The translations under genes and the position numbers were made by a program. From an uncultured Candidatus Saccharibacteria bacterium (GTDB lineage: Bacteria; Patescibacteriota; Saccharimonadia; Saccharimonadales; Saccharimonadaceae), in the NCBI GenBank assembly GCA_937990205.1, contig CALKRO010000051.1, positions 1 through 5,439 on the forward strand: a stretch of 5,439 nt of DNA, in the 5' to 3' direction. This document shows, in pieces, positions 4,545-5,439 of this stretch (within the stretch, counting starts at the first letter, position 1; each line of letters starts with the position of its first letter). The notes below the pieces were generated by a model. It did not search any database, was not told where the DNA came from, and saw nothing but the letters and a program-made list of their open reading frames with translations.

Positions 4545-5439
4545 ATGAAAAATAATTTTAAACATGTCTTGACTCTAGCCCTCTTCGGGCTAGGTCTCTC
4601 CGGCTTCTTCGGTTTAGCAAAAACCGCCACTACTTATGCCGACGAGAAACCAGCTGAAAAACCAAAAGTCCAAATCCAAATTTCCCCAGTGAAAAACACC
4701 GTCTATCTCAAAGGTGGCGATGTCTCCGACTTCACCTTTAATGTGTCTAACATTGGTACTGATCCTTTCGATTTCAAGGTTTATGCTACTCCATATTCCG
4801 TCTCCAATGAAAAATATGAACTAAACTTCTCGAAAGAAAGTTCCCGCACCCAAATTACTCGCTGGACTACTTTTCAGGATGCTTCCGGAAATTACGTATC
4901 TGACGTCACCTACTCGGTTCAGCCAAATGAAACCAAGGTTGTGAAATATCGTGTCACCGTACCTCAAGATGTACCAGCTGGCGGTCAATACGCCGTCATC
5001 TTCGCTGAAGCTATCCCAAAAGACGACCTCAATTCCACTGGTATTAAAACGGTTTCTCGCGTTGGCTTGACTCTCTATGGTAAAACTGAGGGTGAAACCA
5101 GGGAAGAAGCCAAAATCACCAAATACCATCTCGACGGTTTCCGTGTTTCTGGCAATATTCGCACCTCTGCTACGGTCGAAAATACCGGTAATACCGACTT
5201 TCGTGCCACTGTCAGCATGAAAGTAGAAAAGCTTTTCGGCGGTTCAATTTTTGAAGACACTAAGGGCTTCGATGTCTTACCAGATACCACCCGTGATGTC
5301 GATCTCGAATGGAAGGACAGCCCAGCCTTCGGTATTTATCGCATTACCTCTACTATCTCGGCTGGTGGTAAAGAAGAAAAATCTACCAAGATTGTCTTGA
5401 TTGTACCTATCTTTGTTCTAATTATTCTGTTTTTGCTAT
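4545..5439 (+). CDS. Membrane-anchored DUF916/WxL-interacting-like surface protein, copy 2 (3' end outside window)
   Basis: The frame is open from the ATG at 4545 to the window edge (298 codons and one base) with no stop, so the gene is cut by the window, not by mutation. It has a signal peptide (MKNNFKHVLTLALFGLG..., cleavage after TTYA, residue 32), a short Lys/Glu/Pro linker and a DUF916-like Ig domain with VSNIGTDPFDFKVYATPYSV and VPAGGQYAVIFAEA. A second beta domain follows with VSRVGLTLYG, VENTGNTDF, VLPDTTRDVDLEW and SPAFGIYRI. A transmembrane helix starts at Ile283 (IVLIVPIFVLIILFLL...) and is still running at the edge. Only a short cytoplasmic tail should be missing. It is a clear paralogue of the 318-aa protein along its whole length. 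The ribosome site AAAGGAG (4532-4538) overlaps the upstream TAA, six bases before the ATG, so the two genes are probably co-transcribed and translationally coupled. The cysteine pair of copy 1 is absent. Confidence 0.78.
   Translation, partial: MKNNFKHVLTLALFGLGLSGFFGLAKTATTYADEKPAEKPKVQIQISPVKNTVYLKGGDVSDFTFNVSNIGTDPFDFKVYATPYSVSNEKYELNFSKESSRTQITRWTTFQDASGNYVSDVTYSVQPNETKVVKYRVTVPQDVPAGGQYAVIFAEAIPKDDLNSTGIKTVSRVGLTLYGKTEGETREEAKITKYHLDGFRVSGNIRTSATVENTGNTDFRATVSMKVEKLFGGSIFEDTKGFDVLPDTTRDVDLEWKDSPAFGIYRITSTISAGGKEEKSTKIVLIVPIFVLIILFLL
4575..4593 (+). other. Hairpin within the signal-peptide codons of the second DUF916-like gene
   Basis: CTAGCCC (4575-4581) and GGGCTAG (4587-4593) form a perfect 7-bp stem with a TCTTC loop, about 30 bases inside the reading frame. 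It encodes ordinary hydrophobic signal-peptide residues (LALFGL). No T tract follows, so it is not an intrinsic terminator. It could slow early translation or tune the copy 1 to copy 2 ratio in the operon, or be chance. Confidence 0.4.

Noticed and set aside
4575..4593. Intrinsic terminator between the operon genes
   Set aside because: The hairpin is inside the coding frame and is not followed by a T tract.
1..5439. tRNA, rRNA, CRISPR array, insertion sequence or UGA recoding
   Set aside because: No cloverleaf-like or rRNA-like segment, no regularly spaced repeats, no transposase motif or terminal inverted repeats, and no in-frame TGA within any recognised domain.

Overview
The window looks like bacterial chromosome from a Gram-positive-type (single-membrane) lineage. 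Four of its genes encode Sec-exported surface proteins, two of them anchored by one C-terminal membrane helix. The overall style (WxL/DUF916-like surface proteins, very short intergenic gaps, possibly leaderless house-keeping genes, a Firmicutes-like Dcm-type methyltransferase remnant) fits a Saccharibacteria/Patescibacteria member or a Lactobacillales-type Firmicute. I lean to the former, but the sequence alone does not settle it. TGA is not used as a sense codon in any recognised gene, so a UGA-recoding lineage is not supported.

Left part (1-780): two gene ends joined head to head near position 180. On the minus strand there is a C-terminal tail of an unrecognised protein. On the plus strand there is the C-terminal third of a cytosine-C5 DNA methyltransferase (target-recognition region plus motifs IX and X), without its catalytic half. 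Base composition also shifts at the joint. This looks like a decayed or rearranged restriction-modification locus, or an assembly chimera. A hairpin at 744-766 with a T-rich tail closes it.

Middle (775-2191): a divergent gene pair. The minus-strand gene is an inositol-monophosphatase-family phosphatase with all metal-binding motifs. The plus-strand gene is an N-formylglutamate-amidohydrolase-like hydrolase with a 15-codon tandem duplication at its N-terminus. Only 34 bases separate the two start codons. Neither start has a Shine-Dalgarno sequence, and each has a -10-like hexamer 6-7 bases upstream, so both mRNAs may be leaderless.

Right part (2219-5439): a surface-protein locus. Two small secreted paralogues (180 and 182 aa) each have a near-consensus promoter, and the first has a strong intrinsic terminator. 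They are followed by an apparent operon of two larger paralogues (318 aa, and 298 aa or more running off the window). Each larger protein has a signal peptide, a DUF916/WxL-interacting-protein-like Ig domain, a second beta domain and a C-terminal transmembrane helix. The layout resembles WxL loci of Firmicutes, where small WxL proteins are paired with membrane-anchored WxL-interacting proteins. Here the C-terminal W-x-L signature is replaced by Y-T-V and L-T-V. I infer a divergent WxL-like cell-surface complex; this is the most interesting content of the window.
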